Assembly: GCF_006968745.1 (NCBI RefSeq)
Contig: NZ_CP030118.1
Coordinates: 1,810,654-1,874,653, forward strand
Direction of reading: 5' to 3'
DNA: 64,000 nucleotides
DNA from: Brasilonema sennae CENA114
GTDB lineage: Bacteria > Cyanobacteriota > Cyanobacteriia > Cyanobacteriales > Nostocaceae
The position numbers and the translations under genes are program-made. The stretch's first letter is position 1. The number at the start of each line of letters is the position of its first letter. The notes beneath the pieces were generated by a model. The model saw nothing but the letters and a program-made list of their open reading frames with translations. It had not been told where the DNA came from and ran no database searches. Positions 45,641-54,811 of the stretch are shown one piece after another.

Positions 45641-46010
45641 AGTGAAACACATTGGTGTGAATTTAAGTTCAAAGGTTTATACCGCGTTGGTTTTACCTCA
45701 CCCTGCCCTGTCGGGCATCCCTCTCCTTATCAAGGAGAGGGAAAGATTTTAGCGCAGTCGGCAGAGTGTGAAACACAGTGGTGTGAATTTAAGGTTAAAA
45801 GGTTTATGCCGCGTTGGTTTTACCTCACCCTGCCCTGTCGGGCATCCCTCTCCGCGATTTCGGAGAGGGAAAGATTTTAGCGCAGTCGGCAGAGTGTGGA
45901 ACACAGTGGTGTGAATTTAAGGTTAAAAGGTTTATGCCGCGTTGGTTTTACCTCACCCTGCCCTGTCGGGCATCCCTCTGCGCGATTTCGGAGAGGGAAA
46001 GATTTTAGCG
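45641..46010. repeat. Three tandem ~126-bp repeats upstream of the VirB5-position gene
   Basis: The unit contains GTGTGAATTTAAGG, GCGTTGGTTTTACC, TCACCCTGCCCTGTCGGGCA and a hairpin of the CCCTCTCC...GGAGAGGG type. Units start near 45641, 45766 and 45893 (period 126 then 128). The second and third are nearly identical and share a different hairpin loop (GCGATTTC) from the first (TTATCAA). The array ends just 6 bp after the VirB4 stop, so it is transcribed with the cluster. The core also occurs at 4510-4603. Confidence 0.9.
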
Positions 46011-46015
46011 TCACA

Positions 46016-48763
46016 TCAATAACCACGAATTGAGCCGATCAATTGACGCGCAAAATGAGAAACAGCCTCAAATTTATCTCCATATCGTTGCATTGCTTGA
46101 TTACGTGCAGCTTGTTCATCAGGATTATTCGCCACGACTGCTAACTGTTCGTAGCCTGGGTAATAACGACAGTAAGTATAAACGCCATTATCATCAAGCA
46201 ACCATTGACTATAAATGTCTTCTTTACGAGGGAAAAAACCTTCTGACGCATTGCGCGCAATAATTTCGCGAGGATATTTCAAGATTTCTACGAAACTATC
46301 AACAGCAACGGGTTGAATCCGACCAATTAATCTTGTTGATAAGTTTTGCAGAATCTTAGAAGAAGCTTTAGATTTGGCGATTGTATCAGGATCTTGTCCT
46401 GATAAAATAACTCTTACCCCTGCTTTTGCTCCGTTCGCGCAAAGTCTACCTACCAAATCAGAAATTTGATCGAATTCAAACAGAATTGGTGCTTCATCGA
46501 TAAAGAATATGGAGGCGGGACTACTCAAAGCACGTCGCAGTGCTGCGGAATAAGCACTTAAAGACAGCAATGCTGCATCTTCGTTATCTGATAAGTTTCT
46601 CAATGCAAAAACTAACAATTGAGCATCAGTTGGAAAACTCGAAGGTGCAGAAACAGCTTGTCCGACTCGACTTTCCACCCAGAAGCGCAAACGGAGATTG
46701 ATAACCTCGAGTGCATCATCAATTCTGCCACCTATACTATGCAGGTTAAGATGTTCCCGCGAACAGAAGATGAGAAAATCTTTTAAAGTTGGAGTTTTTT
46801 GCCAAGCTTCAGTCCCAAATCCTTCTAATATCGCTGCATGATAGCGCTTTTGAATTCCTTCGTCGGCGAAGAAGGTGTTTAAGGCTAAATTCAGAAGCGA
46901 TCGCACTGTTTGCGCCAGCAGTTGATTACCAGTGGATGAACCCAGTACCATTGTCATCAACGCCGACTCAAGAAATGCGGCGTAGTCTTGAAAGCGTTCT
47001 CGCTGTTCTTCTTCATTCAAGAATCGCAAGTCTGGCTGTTCAAACAAATTATTGGATTGTTTGGAAATATCAAAATAAGCTCCTTTCTCTCCAACAAATT
47101 CTGTATAGTCGGTGAAGGTAGATGTACCATCTGGTTTCGGAAAGTCCAAGGCTACCACAGGCATATTGTGTGCCAAAGCCTGGGTTAAAATCCCTGACAC
47201 CAAGACTGATTTACCAGCACGAGTTGTGGCAAATAACGCTAAATTTTTGTGCTGCTTAAATAAATCTAGATGAAGTGGTGTACCTCCTTCGTCAGCAATT
47301 AATTCAAAACCTGTGCGATCGCCCGCCCTCGTTGTCACCAAAGGTATCAATCCCCAAACTTCGTTTGTGAGATACAATTGACGACGGTTGAAGGGTTTGG
47401 CTAACAGTATGTCCCAAACAATTGGCAGTGTTTGCAACCAAATTCTCCAAGCATATTCCGTTTCTCGAATAACTTGTGCTGGACGTTGAAAACAGTTTTC
47501 TATATACCTGCACGCTTCATCCAATTTGTCTCGGCTTTGGCGATGAACGAGAATAGCAATCCCTGTATAAATTGGCAACGCTCCTTCATAAATTTGTTCT
47601 TGCGCCGCCACAGATTTTTTCAATTTTAATTGTGCGCCAACATCAATTGTATTACCTTTTTCTTGTGCTACTTTTGACGTTACATTCGACTGCTTCAGCA
47701 CCCGTTGTAATGTCGTTTTGACTATTGCCGGGTTCGCTGCAGTTAACTCACAAAAAATCTCCGTATCTACAATTGCATCCCTAGCAACCAGTTCCCATAA
47801 ATAACGCAGTTGCGATGCTTTATTCAGCCATCCTCCCGGTTTTTCTAGAAACGTCATCACACCAACATAGCGATTTTTAATATTTACCCATTCACGGTCA
47901 GCAACAGGTACATTTGACTCCATCAATAATGTGGTGCTATGGATATTTTCTAATAGTAATTTGCTGCTAGATAAATCAGAATAAATTTCTTCCTGAAGTC
48001 CCTTTTCATTTAAAACTAATAGTTGGGGAATATCTATCGGTTCAGTACTATTAAATCGTCGCCAAGCTTCCTGCCATAAATCTTTCGCAGTCAAGGCTTT
48101 AATATCCAAACCCCATTTATTAGATAAAATCTGTTCCCAACGCCGAAATCCTTCAGTATAAGCATTAGAAATCAAAGTTTCTAATCGTTGGTTTTCTCTT
48201 TCTGCTGCTTCACCTTTAAATGATAACCACCAAGACTCAGCCCTTGCCAAAAACTTCTCAATCCAATCATCAGCAGCAGAAGCATCTGGTTCTACAGTAT
48301 ATGTTACATACACCCGCAGAAATTTTGGTTTTCGGATACCAGCGCGAGTCAGTTGTTGTGTTCTGGCTCTTTCAGAGGTCAGCAAGTACTGTATACTAGG
48401 CGATTGAGTTTTCTGTACAAGAGATGCAAGCTCTTGTTGGCGTTTGTTATCTGTAGAAAAAGACCCCAAATGAAAAGTCACTCTTTCTTCTGGTGGAAGG
48501 TCTTTTAAACCAGCTTCTATATTGTTACAAATTGTATCTATTTGCTCTGTTCTTAAAGTGGTATGAATGCCTCTGCATTCAAATCCAAAAACAAAGCAAA
48601 ATCTATCTCTTTGGCTACCTTTGGTCAAAATGTAAGCACCAACATCTCTGCCATCAACTGCAATACGCAGCATGGTGGCAAGATTTAAAGCATCTTCAAA
48701 AGGTGTTAGTCTATTTTCTTGACCTGCGATGCCTACGCTTTGTTTTCCTATTTTTTCTTTCAT
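46016..48763 (-). CDS. virB4: VirB4-like type IV secretion ATPase
   Basis: A 915-residue ATPase that powers assembly and export. The N-terminal ~480 residues are the VirB4 interaction domain. Walker A is FATTRAGKSVLVSGIL near residue 510, VVALDFPKPDG follows, and Walker B is SIFFIDEAPILFE near residue 750. Further RecA-fold motifs include GVRVILSGQDPDTI. The start lies 53 nt inside the preceding gene, which is characteristic of tight coupling. VirB4 is the most diagnostic gene of the cluster and anchors the interpretation of its neighbours. Confidence 0.85.
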   Translation of the reverse strand: MKEKIGKQSVGIAGQENRLTPFEDALNLATMLRIAVDGRDVGAYILTKGSQRDRFCFVFGFECRGIHTTLRTEQIDTICNNIEAGLKDLPPEERVTFHLGSFSTDNKRQQELASLVQKTQSPSIQYLLTSERARTQQLTRAGIRKPKFLRVYVTYTVEPDASAADDWIEKFLARAESWWLSFKGEAAERENQRLETLISNAYTEGFRRWEQILSNKWGLDIKALTAKDLWQEAWRRFNSTEPIDIPQLLVLNEKGLQEEIYSDLSSSKLLLENIHSTTLLMESNVPVADREWVNIKNRYVGVMTFLEKPGGWLNKASQLRYLWELVARDAIVDTEIFCELTAANPAIVKTTLQRVLKQSNVTSKVAQEKGNTIDVGAQLKLKKSVAAQEQIYEGALPIYTGIAILVHRQSRDKLDEACRYIENCFQRPAQVIRETEYAWRIWLQTLPIVWDILLAKPFNRRQLYLTNEVWGLIPLVTTRAGDRTGFELIADEGGTPLHLDLFKQHKNLALFATTRAGKSVLVSGILTQALAHNMPVVALDFPKPDGTSTFTDYTEFVGEKGAYFDISKQSNNLFEQPDLRFLNEEEQRERFQDYAAFLESALMTMVLGSSTGNQLLAQTVRSLLNLALNTFFADEGIQKRYHAAILEGFGTEAWQKTPTLKDFLIFCSREHLNLHSIGGRIDDALEVINLRLRFWVESRVGQAVSAPSSFPTDAQLLVFALRNLSDNEDAALLSLSAYSAALRRALSSPASIFFIDEAPILFEFDQISDLVGRLCANGAKAGVRVILSGQDPDTIAKSKASSKILQNLSTRLIGRIQPVAVDSFVEILKYPREIIARNASEGFFPRKEDIYSQWLLDDNGVYTYCRYYPGYEQLAVVANNPDEQAARNQAMQRYGDKFEAVSHFARQLIGSIRGY

Positions 48764-49088
48764 AGTGGAATTCTAGAAAACTTTTATAACGAGCAGTACC
48801 TCTTGTCCAGGTCGGAACACCGATAAATTTGCTCAAAAATCGCCAACTTCTACCACCTGTTAGTATCCACCAAGTTGCTATTCCCCACCCTGCAATTAAA
48901 ACTGTCCACAACCATTTTTGCCATTCATCTGAGAAGACACCTCCAAAGATGCCATTCACAATCATGTAGGAAACTAGAGCTATAATTGTCCAAGGAAAAA
49001 TTTGGTCAGCAGGAATTGGTCCTAAGGAAGGTTGGGTTCCCAAAATTTGGTTGACAGGTCGAAATTCTCTATCTCGCTCATCAGCCAT
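48711..49088 (-). CDS. Small membrane protein in VirB3 position
   Basis: A 125-residue protein with two hydrophobic helices (FPWTIIALVSYMIVNGIFGG and WLWTVLIAGWGIATWWIL) and a very basic C-terminus (RKNRKTKRRHRRSRK). VirB3 proteins are ~100 residues with two helices and are usually encoded directly before, or fused to, VirB4. Here the gene overlaps virB4 by 53 nt. The call rests on size, topology and position. Confidence 0.5.
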   Translation of the reverse strand: MADERDREFRPVNQILGTQPSLGPIPADQIFPWTIIALVSYMIVNGIFGGVFSDEWQKWLWTVLIAGWGIATWWILTGGRSWRFLSKFIGVPTWTRGTARYKSFLEFHYERKNRKTKRRHRRSRK

Positions 49089-49102
49089 AACAAATTCCTG
49101 AC

Positions 49103-49666
49103 TTAATTATTATTACCAACGATAAAGCTCGTCAACACATCAGCAACAGTCACAGCAATAACTACCAACAACGGTGTTCTGGCGACGACTTGCCAATCTT
49201 CGTCTTTGCGAACGGCGTTAATCACACCAATCAGAGCAACAGCAATGTAGAGTAAGTAAAGTGCTCTTAAAACATTAAACACCAAACTCACTGCGGCTGC
49301 AGCACCGGTTTGTTGAGAACCTTGGGTTAAATTGTTTTTGAAAAATGTTTCTGCTTTTCCGAAAAATTGAGCTGCTGCTGGATCACTAAAGTAGTCTATC
49401 CAAAAGAAACTGAGTATTGCTGAAAATACCAGAGTTTGAAGTAATATGAGCCAAGGTTTCGGTAGAGCGATCGCTTGTCCTATTTGCTGAATAAATGCTA
49501 CTGCGATAGTGCCCACGAGCAAGCAAAGTAGCAGACTCGGGCTTTGAGAGCAAATCACACTTAAAAAGACAGCAAAAGCAAGCAACAAGGGCACAGATGC
49601 CAACACATGAGTGAATCGGTGTTTGAGTTGATACGGTACTTTTAGCTGAGTAGATCTTAGAGGCAT
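49103..49666 (-). CDS. Multi-helix membrane protein heading the secretion cluster
   Basis: A 187-residue protein with four to six hydrophobic helices: VLASVPLLLAFAVFLSVI, SLLLCLLVGTIAVAFI, PWLILLQTLVFSAILSFFW, ALYLLYIAVALIGVINA and TPLLVVIAVTVADVLTSFI. The last two helices with a short basic loop (RKDEDWQ) look like a VirB2/TrbC pilin hairpin, but the chain is longer than a normal pilin. It starts the cluster, 15 bp before the VirB3-position gene. VirB2-like is my best guess. Confidence 0.45.
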   Translation of the reverse strand: MPLRSTQLKVPYQLKHRFTHVLASVPLLLAFAVFLSVICSQSPSLLLCLLVGTIAVAFIQQIGQAIALPKPWLILLQTLVFSAILSFFWIDYFSDPAAAQFFGKAETFFKNNLTQGSQQTGAAAAVSLVFNVLRALYLLYIAVALIGVINAVRKDEDWQVVARTPLLVVIAVTVADVLTSFIVGNNN

Positions 49667-50318
49667 GGACTAACTTTCCTAACTTCTTTAACACAAACCA
49701 CTTGTAGATAGTAGTTCATCTATAACTCTTTGTTGATAATTTATCATTACAATTTCAGAAATACCTTAGTTTCGCCATTAATTATTGGACACCTGTTAAT
49801 TGCAAGTGCTGTATTATACACTACACAAAAGCAACTGATCAATGGCTAATATAACACACTTAATAAAAATCTTGTGTTTATGGATACGAATTCGGCTTTT
49901 CAAACTAATATCAAACTCACAAATATAGTTTCAATACATAATAAAAAACTACCAAAAACTTTTCTCAATTCACAAGTTAATTCCTAAAATAATCTTTTTT
50001 ATAATTCCCAATAATTCAAACCACTCCTATTAGGTTGATGATAATCAATCAGAAAATAAACTATTATTAACTAATGCATTACCTGGTCTTAACTTAGAAA
50101 TTATACATTCTCGTATATGCTCATGTTGTGTGGATTTCGTTACTAAGCTTTTTTAAAGCAGATTTCGTATCCACTGGATATTTGTTTTTTTATCTAGGCG
50201 AAACCAATGAAACCTTCGCCTAGAATTTTGCTGGAAATGATTAGGTTTTTTTGTCATCAATTTGTCTTATAAGACAACTCCTATAAAGAGTGGAGATTAC
50301 ACTGAAAAGGAAAATTTT
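49667..50318. other. Divergent intergenic region, secretion cluster/phoX
   Basis: A 650-bp A+T-rich gap with no open frame of note. It must hold the promoters of the type IV-like cluster and of phoX. The only recognisable site is the PHO-like box. Confidence 0.5.
50066..50095 (+). promoter_or_regulatory. PHO box upstream of phoX
   Basis: Three 8-mers at exact 11-base intervals: ATTAACTA, CATTACCT and CTTAACTT. The last is a full match to the cyanobacterial PHO consensus YTTAAYYW, the first misses one position, and the middle two. It ends 224 bp before the phoX start. Binding by the SphR/PhoB response regulator under low phosphate is expected. Confidence 0.65.
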
Positions 50319-52679
50319 ATGTCTAAGTTAAATCGCAGACAAGTACTTATATTCTTTGCTGGTGCTGCTGGTGCTGTACTGGCAGATCAAGTTTTAGGTG
50401 GTACTGTTGATGCAAAAGAAGTAAAATTCGCACCTCTAGGTTTTACACCTGTACGGTTACCACATCCTCTGCCAATTTACAAGCAACAGAAGAACTACTT
50501 ACCCACAGGAATCGGACAGGGAAAAACTCTTGATGCATCTGGTGATCTGAAGTTAGCTAGCTACAACGTCGTTGATGACGTTGTGGTGGCTCCAGAGTAT
50601 GAACGGTACGTGATTGTTAGTTGGGGCGATCGCGTCTTCCCAAACCCCGAAGAATATTTCGGCTACAACAACGACTACACCGGCTTTGTTCCTGTTGGCA
50701 GAGGTAAAGCAGGCGATGGCTATTTGTGGGTGAATCATGAATACGTCAGCTACCCAATTTCTGGTTTAGCACCAGAAACACCTACAAATCTCAGGGAAAA
50801 TCCTGGTGTCTTTGCTCAGGTGATTGGGCGCGCTTTACCTACCACCAGAAATGCTGAAGTTGATGGAGAATTTTTATACAACATCGGCGGTTCTATTGTC
50901 CGCATTTCTCGCCGTGGCAATGCTAATGGTCGTTTCTATGTTGTTAAAGATCCCAAGAACCGTCGTGTTCATGGTCTTTCTGGCTTAGGAATCAACAAAG
51001 AACGTAAAGATGGCTATGAGAAAGTCACCTCTTGGGGAGGTTTGAGTTACCAACAAGGTGATGACAAGTATCTCATTGGAACTGGACCAGCTGCGAAGGA
51101 AGTTTTTGCTCTCAGTTCTGATGGACTGGGTGAAAAAATCATTGGTACAGGGTATAACTGTTCTGGTGGTACAACACCTTGGGGTACAATCCTGTCCGGA
51201 GAAGAAAACTTTCAAGGAAGTGAAGATTTTTTTGTTGGTGTTACAGAGTCAGTTAAACCTGATGGCACCCAAACAGGCTACACCAAAGGTACTGTTGGTG
51301 AAACCTTTGGTCTAGTTGGAGAAAAATACGGATGGATTGTAGAAGTTGCTCCTGACGATCCTAATTTCCGTCCACGTAAGCATACCTGGTTAGGTCGCTT
51401 CCGTCACGAAAACGTTGGTGTCCGTGCTGAAGCGGGAAACAAGTTAGTCGCCTACATGGGAGATGACAGACGCGGCGGACACACCTGGAAATTTGTCAGC
51501 AATGGTACAATCTCCTCACTGGAAGATAGAAGCAATAGCCAGTTGTGGGAAAATGGTACTCTGTACGTTGCTCGTTTCAATCCTAATGGTAGTGGCGAGT
51601 GGATTGCTTTAAACCTACAGACTCCCACCAATCCGATTGCGCCATCAGTGATATCTTCTGTAGAATACGACGCTTTAGGCTCAGCACAAAGAGATGGACT
51701 GCTGAAACTGCCTAGACGTAAAGACATTGCTGGGCAAACAACTGATGGTGGTGCTTTTAACTGCGATCGCAAAAACGAAACAACCACCCTAGCAGATTAT
51801 CAAAACAAAAAGCTTTCCGACTTCTACACCAGCCAAGGTGCTATTCTTGTTGACGTCTTCTTAGCTGCTAACTTAGCTGGAGGAACCCCCACAGCACGTC
51901 CCGAAGATTTAGAAGTACATCCACGCACCAAAGAAGTCTTTATTGCTTACACCGACGGCGCACCTGGAAGCGACGGTTACCCTGATTCGCGCATCTTCCA
52001 AGTTGCTAAGTTAAGCGCTGCACCTAATGCGACTCAACAATCTGGGGGACTCTACAAGATTATTGAGAATACTCAAGACGGTACAGGTACAACCTTCCGG
52101 TGGGAGAGATTCGCCCAAGGTGGAGAAGCTGGTTCTGAGTTAGGCGCTGGTTTTGCCAATGTGGATAACCTCGTGATTGACGAACGGGGAAATGTCTGGG
52201 GTGTGACTGACATGTCCACCGATACCCACAACGGTTTTAGTCTTGGTGCAAATCCAACTGAAAACAAGATTGACCACTCTACAACTGGTAACGTTTCCAC
52301 TTTTACCGGCGTCTTCGGTAATAACTGGTTTTTCTGCATACCGACCAGTGGTCCCAATGCTGGTCAAGTCATACCCTTTGCTCAAGGTCCAGTACGCTGT
52401 GAGATGACCGGACCAACCTTAGTCGGTGATACACTGTTTCTTTCCGTACAGCATCCCGGCGAAAACTCTCCAGTTAACGATGGTACACAACTCAGTCGCA
52501 GTATCGAACTATTGGATTTGACCGGTACGACCTTCGACCAGACACGCACGGTACCCCGTGGTAGTAGCTGGCCAAGCAATATTCCTGCTAGTGATGGTGG
52601 TAGCAATCAAGCAACAGGTTTACCACGTCCAGCAGTCATTGGCATTCACCGTAAAAATTCTAAGGGCAGATTTTTATAA
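50319..52679 (+). CDS. phoX: PhoX-type alkaline phosphatase (DUF839)
   Basis: A 786-residue exported phosphatase. Start 50319 (MSKLNRRQVLIFFAGAAGA) follows AAAAGGAAAA; a TTG at 50262 opens the same frame. NRRQ plus a hydrophobic stretch is a Tat signal. The mature chain has the DUF839 pattern: VSWGDRVFPNPEEYFGYNND, GYLWVNHEYVS, NCSGGTTPWGTILSGEENF, WLGRFRHENVGVR, YMGDDRRGG and ARPEDLEVHP. PhoX uses Ca and Fe to hydrolyse phosphomonoesters. PHO-like boxes precede both this gene and phoD, so the two extracytoplasmic phosphatases are probably co-regulated. Confidence 0.93.
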   Translation: MSKLNRRQVLIFFAGAAGAVLADQVLGGTVDAKEVKFAPLGFTPVRLPHPLPIYKQQKNYLPTGIGQGKTLDASGDLKLASYNVVDDVVVAPEYERYVIVSWGDRVFPNPEEYFGYNNDYTGFVPVGRGKAGDGYLWVNHEYVSYPISGLAPETPTNLRENPGVFAQVIGRALPTTRNAEVDGEFLYNIGGSIVRISRRGNANGRFYVVKDPKNRRVHGLSGLGINKERKDGYEKVTSWGGLSYQQGDDKYLIGTGPAAKEVFALSSDGLGEKIIGTGYNCSGGTTPWGTILSGEENFQGSEDFFVGVTESVKPDGTQTGYTKGTVGETFGLVGEKYGWIVEVAPDDPNFRPRKHTWLGRFRHENVGVRAEAGNKLVAYMGDDRRGGHTWKFVSNGTISSLEDRSNSQLWENGTLYVARFNPNGSGEWIALNLQTPTNPIAPSVISSVEYDALGSAQRDGLLKLPRRKDIAGQTTDGGAFNCDRKNETTTLADYQNKKLSDFYTSQGAILVDVFLAANLAGGTPTARPEDLEVHPRTKEVFIAYTDGAPGSDGYPDSRIFQVAKLSAAPNATQQSGGLYKIIENTQDGTGTTFRWERFAQGGEAGSELGAGFANVDNLVIDERGNVWGVTDMSTDTHNGFSLGANPTENKIDHSTTGNVSTFTGVFGNNWFFCIPTSGPNAGQVIPFAQGPVRCEMTGPTLVGDTLFLSVQHPGENSPVNDGTQLSRSIELLDLTGTTFDQTRTVPRGSSWPSNIPASDGGSNQATGLPRPAVIGIHRKNSKGRFL

Positions 52680-52773
52680 CTGTTAACATAAGCACTAACA
52701 TAAGCATGGGAGATAACTCCCATGCTCATTAAAATATAACCAAACAGATTAAGAGTGTACTATCCCTGGTTTA

Positions 52774-53343
52774 TCACCTTTCGACAATCTCGCCTCTGAA
52801 ACTATTGGCAAACGCCAGCACTTCGTCCTTCTCTGGTTGATTGACCCCATTTTTATCAAGGGCTTGTGCTATCCCATTAACAAAAGCATCATATTCAGCG
52901 TTCGTCAGACCAATTCCACTATGGGAAAGCTTCATACTCCGCCCAGTATAAACAGCAGGACCACCAGCCGCTTGGGTGAATTGATCCACCAGCAACTGAC
53001 GTAGTCGCTGTTTTGAGTTGGTGCTCAAGCCAATAAAGTATTTACCAATCAGTGGGTCATTGAATACGATTTGCGCGGTATCGTCAATGACTGCAGCGAT
53101 CGCATTGTAGCCTCCTAGCCTCTTATAGAGAGACTTTTCTGGTGAACGTGAATCATAGGGAGGAGCTTTTGCTAAACGTGAATCATACTGAGCTACAGCC
53201 GCTTGCGCTGTTGATAGTTGTGCTGGCGGCGTTGTCGTGGAATAAGCTAAACTAGGGGTTAATTTGAAAACAGTCACAACCACGAGTGTGATACAAGCCA
53301 ATGCCAACCAGAAAGCCTTTGTGAATAGGCTTTGTATTTTCAT
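52774..53343 (-). CDS. Exported group 1 truncated haemoglobin-like protein
   Basis: A 189-residue protein. A hydrophobic N-terminus (FWLALACITLVVVTVFKL, then PSLAYS) predicts export or anchoring, unlike cytoplasmic GlbN. After a ~45-residue linker the globin domain starts at SLYKRLGGYNAIAAVIDD. Other features are VFNDPLIGKYFIGL, QLLVDQFTQAAGGPAVYTGR and MKLSHSGIGLTNAEYDAFV, where the His is in the proximal haem-ligand position. The C-terminal helix ends EVLAFANSFRGEIVE. A role in O2, NO or redox handling in the periplasm is an inference. Confidence 0.8.
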   Translation of the reverse strand: MKIQSLFTKAFWLALACITLVVVTVFKLTPSLAYSTTTPPAQLSTAQAAVAQYDSRLAKAPPYDSRSPEKSLYKRLGGYNAIAAVIDDTAQIVFNDPLIGKYFIGLSTNSKQRLRQLLVDQFTQAAGGPAVYTGRSMKLSHSGIGLTNAEYDAFVNGIAQALDKNGVNQPEKDEVLAFANSFRGEIVER

Positions 53344-53890
53344 TATGAAAACTCCTCTCTTAAGTATGGAAAAGCATGATGCTTGGTAATTTTTTTCTTA
53401 CACCAGAGAAAATCCTTAGTGTAATTGCTGAAATATTACTTGCTATAAATTAAACTATATGTGCCGTGCAGTTACTATGCGCAATTTGTAAAGATTGAAT
53501 GATTTATTGTAAAGATTTCGTCATCCTTTCTTTGTATGCTAGAATATTTAACTTTTTATAAAAGTAACCTCCCTAAAGCGCACGCTGGAGGTATACGCAG
53601 CTTTTTTTAAGACTTACAAAGCAGCGTGCCTTGTAAGCTTGGTTTGTCGGATGCTCCCCAATCAACTCAGTATAAAGAATAAAGATCATCGCAGTGTTCG
53701 GGACAAAGTGCAGTGTGTAAACAATTTCAGGTTTTCTGTTTAACCTCAAACTGGGTGACAAACAGATGAACTTTCATCTGTACCTAGAAATTCAGTCTTT
53801 GAGGACTTTGTTGAAAACTGGTGAAATGGAAACTCTGGAACTAAGTCTAGTGTCTGTATGGTCAATGAAAAAGGTCATTATTGCTAAATT
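53344..53890. other. Intergenic stretch without recognised gene
   Basis: About 550 bp between the divergent globin and kinase genes. TAAAGATT is repeated at 53489 and 53510. A minus-strand frame of 62 codons here lacks support. Promoters for both genes are expected. Confidence 0.35.
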
Positions 53891-54811
53891 ATGAATGAAA
53901 ACTGGGTCTATCTAGGAGCAGGACTAGCAATAGGGATTGCTGTTCGTGGGTTATTTGCACAAACAAAGGTATCTTCTAGCTCATCGACAGTCTTGTCGCA
54001 AGATGAACAACACGCTACGCCAATACTCCAGCAGCAGATGAAGCAAACGCAGCTAGCGTATTATATGGCACGAGAAATAAGCCAGTTTAAGGCGGGGTTT
54101 TTGGCGCGAACTACTCATGTGTTGCGATCGCCCCTAAATGGTCTGATTGGCTTGCATCAGTTAATCTTATCTAATCTATGTGACAATCCAGAGGAAGAAC
54201 GAGAATTTATCGCTCAAGCTCATGAGCGAGCGCTAAAGTTACTCAAGCTGATTGATGAAATTCTTAGCGTTGCCAGGGTCGAACATGGTACAAACAAATT
54301 ACAAATTCAGCCTTTAAACTTATCCGAATTGTTGCAAGAAGTTCACGATTTGACTTATATGCTGGCTGAAAATCGCAATTTTCCCTTTCAAGTTCTACCG
54401 CCAAATCCAGAGACATATATACTGGCAGATCCCTACTGGCTGCGACAAGTATTAGTCACTTTAGTGGAAAGTTGCATTGCTCAAATGGAGGAAGGCAGCA
54501 TCTGTATTTCTGCTCATGTTGGGCACACAAGTGATCACGTTCATCTTTGGTTGGATGTACCAACCCATGCAACTTCTCTAAATGAGCCGATAGATTTTAT
54601 GACGTCGAAAAATAACTCACCTGAAGCTGACAAGAAAAATGATATTCTCTTGCCAGGAATGAAGCTTCTACTCAATCAAACTCTTTTGGAAGTCATGGGG
54701 GGAAAGTTAGAAGTAGTTCCCTCTCCCGCCCTTGAGGAACAAGCCTCGGATGTGACGAGGCTACAAGTCTCTATCCCCCTAGTGATTCCTGAAGTTGAAC
54801 ATCTACACTAA
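53891..54811 (+). CDS. Membrane histidine-kinase-like protein with degenerate ATPase domain
   Basis: A 306-residue protein. An N-terminal hydrophobic stretch (WVYLGAGLAIGIAVRGLF) could anchor it. A dimerisation/phosphoacceptor helix follows: FLARTTHVLRSPLNGLIGLH, with the His and Pro of a HisKA H-box. The C-terminal half resembles HATPase_c in outline (ADPYWLRQVLVTLVESCIAQ), but the N-box Asn is absent and I see no DxGxG or GTGLGL-type G boxes. It may be a phosphotransfer or sensor partner without kinase activity. Its last 41 bases overlap the convergent GNAT gene. Confidence 0.65.
   Translation: MNENWVYLGAGLAIGIAVRGLFAQTKVSSSSSTVLSQDEQHATPILQQQMKQTQLAYYMAREISQFKAGFLARTTHVLRSPLNGLIGLHQLILSNLCDNPEEEREFIAQAHERALKLLKLIDEILSVARVEHGTNKLQIQPLNLSELLQEVHDLTYMLAENRNFPFQVLPPNPETYILADPYWLRQVLVTLVESCIAQMEEGSICISAHVGHTSDHVHLWLDVPTHATSLNEPIDFMTSKNNSPEADKKNDILLPGMKLLLNQTLLEVMGGKLEVVPSPALEEQASDVTRLQVSIPLVIPEVEHLH

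Noticed and set aside
45593-46008. Two plus-strand ORFs (95 and 64 codons)
   Set aside because: They translate the tandem 126-bp repeats and look alike for that reason only.
53573-53761. Minus-strand ORF of 62 codons
   Set aside because: No ribosome-binding site, no domain, atypical composition; treated as intergenic.
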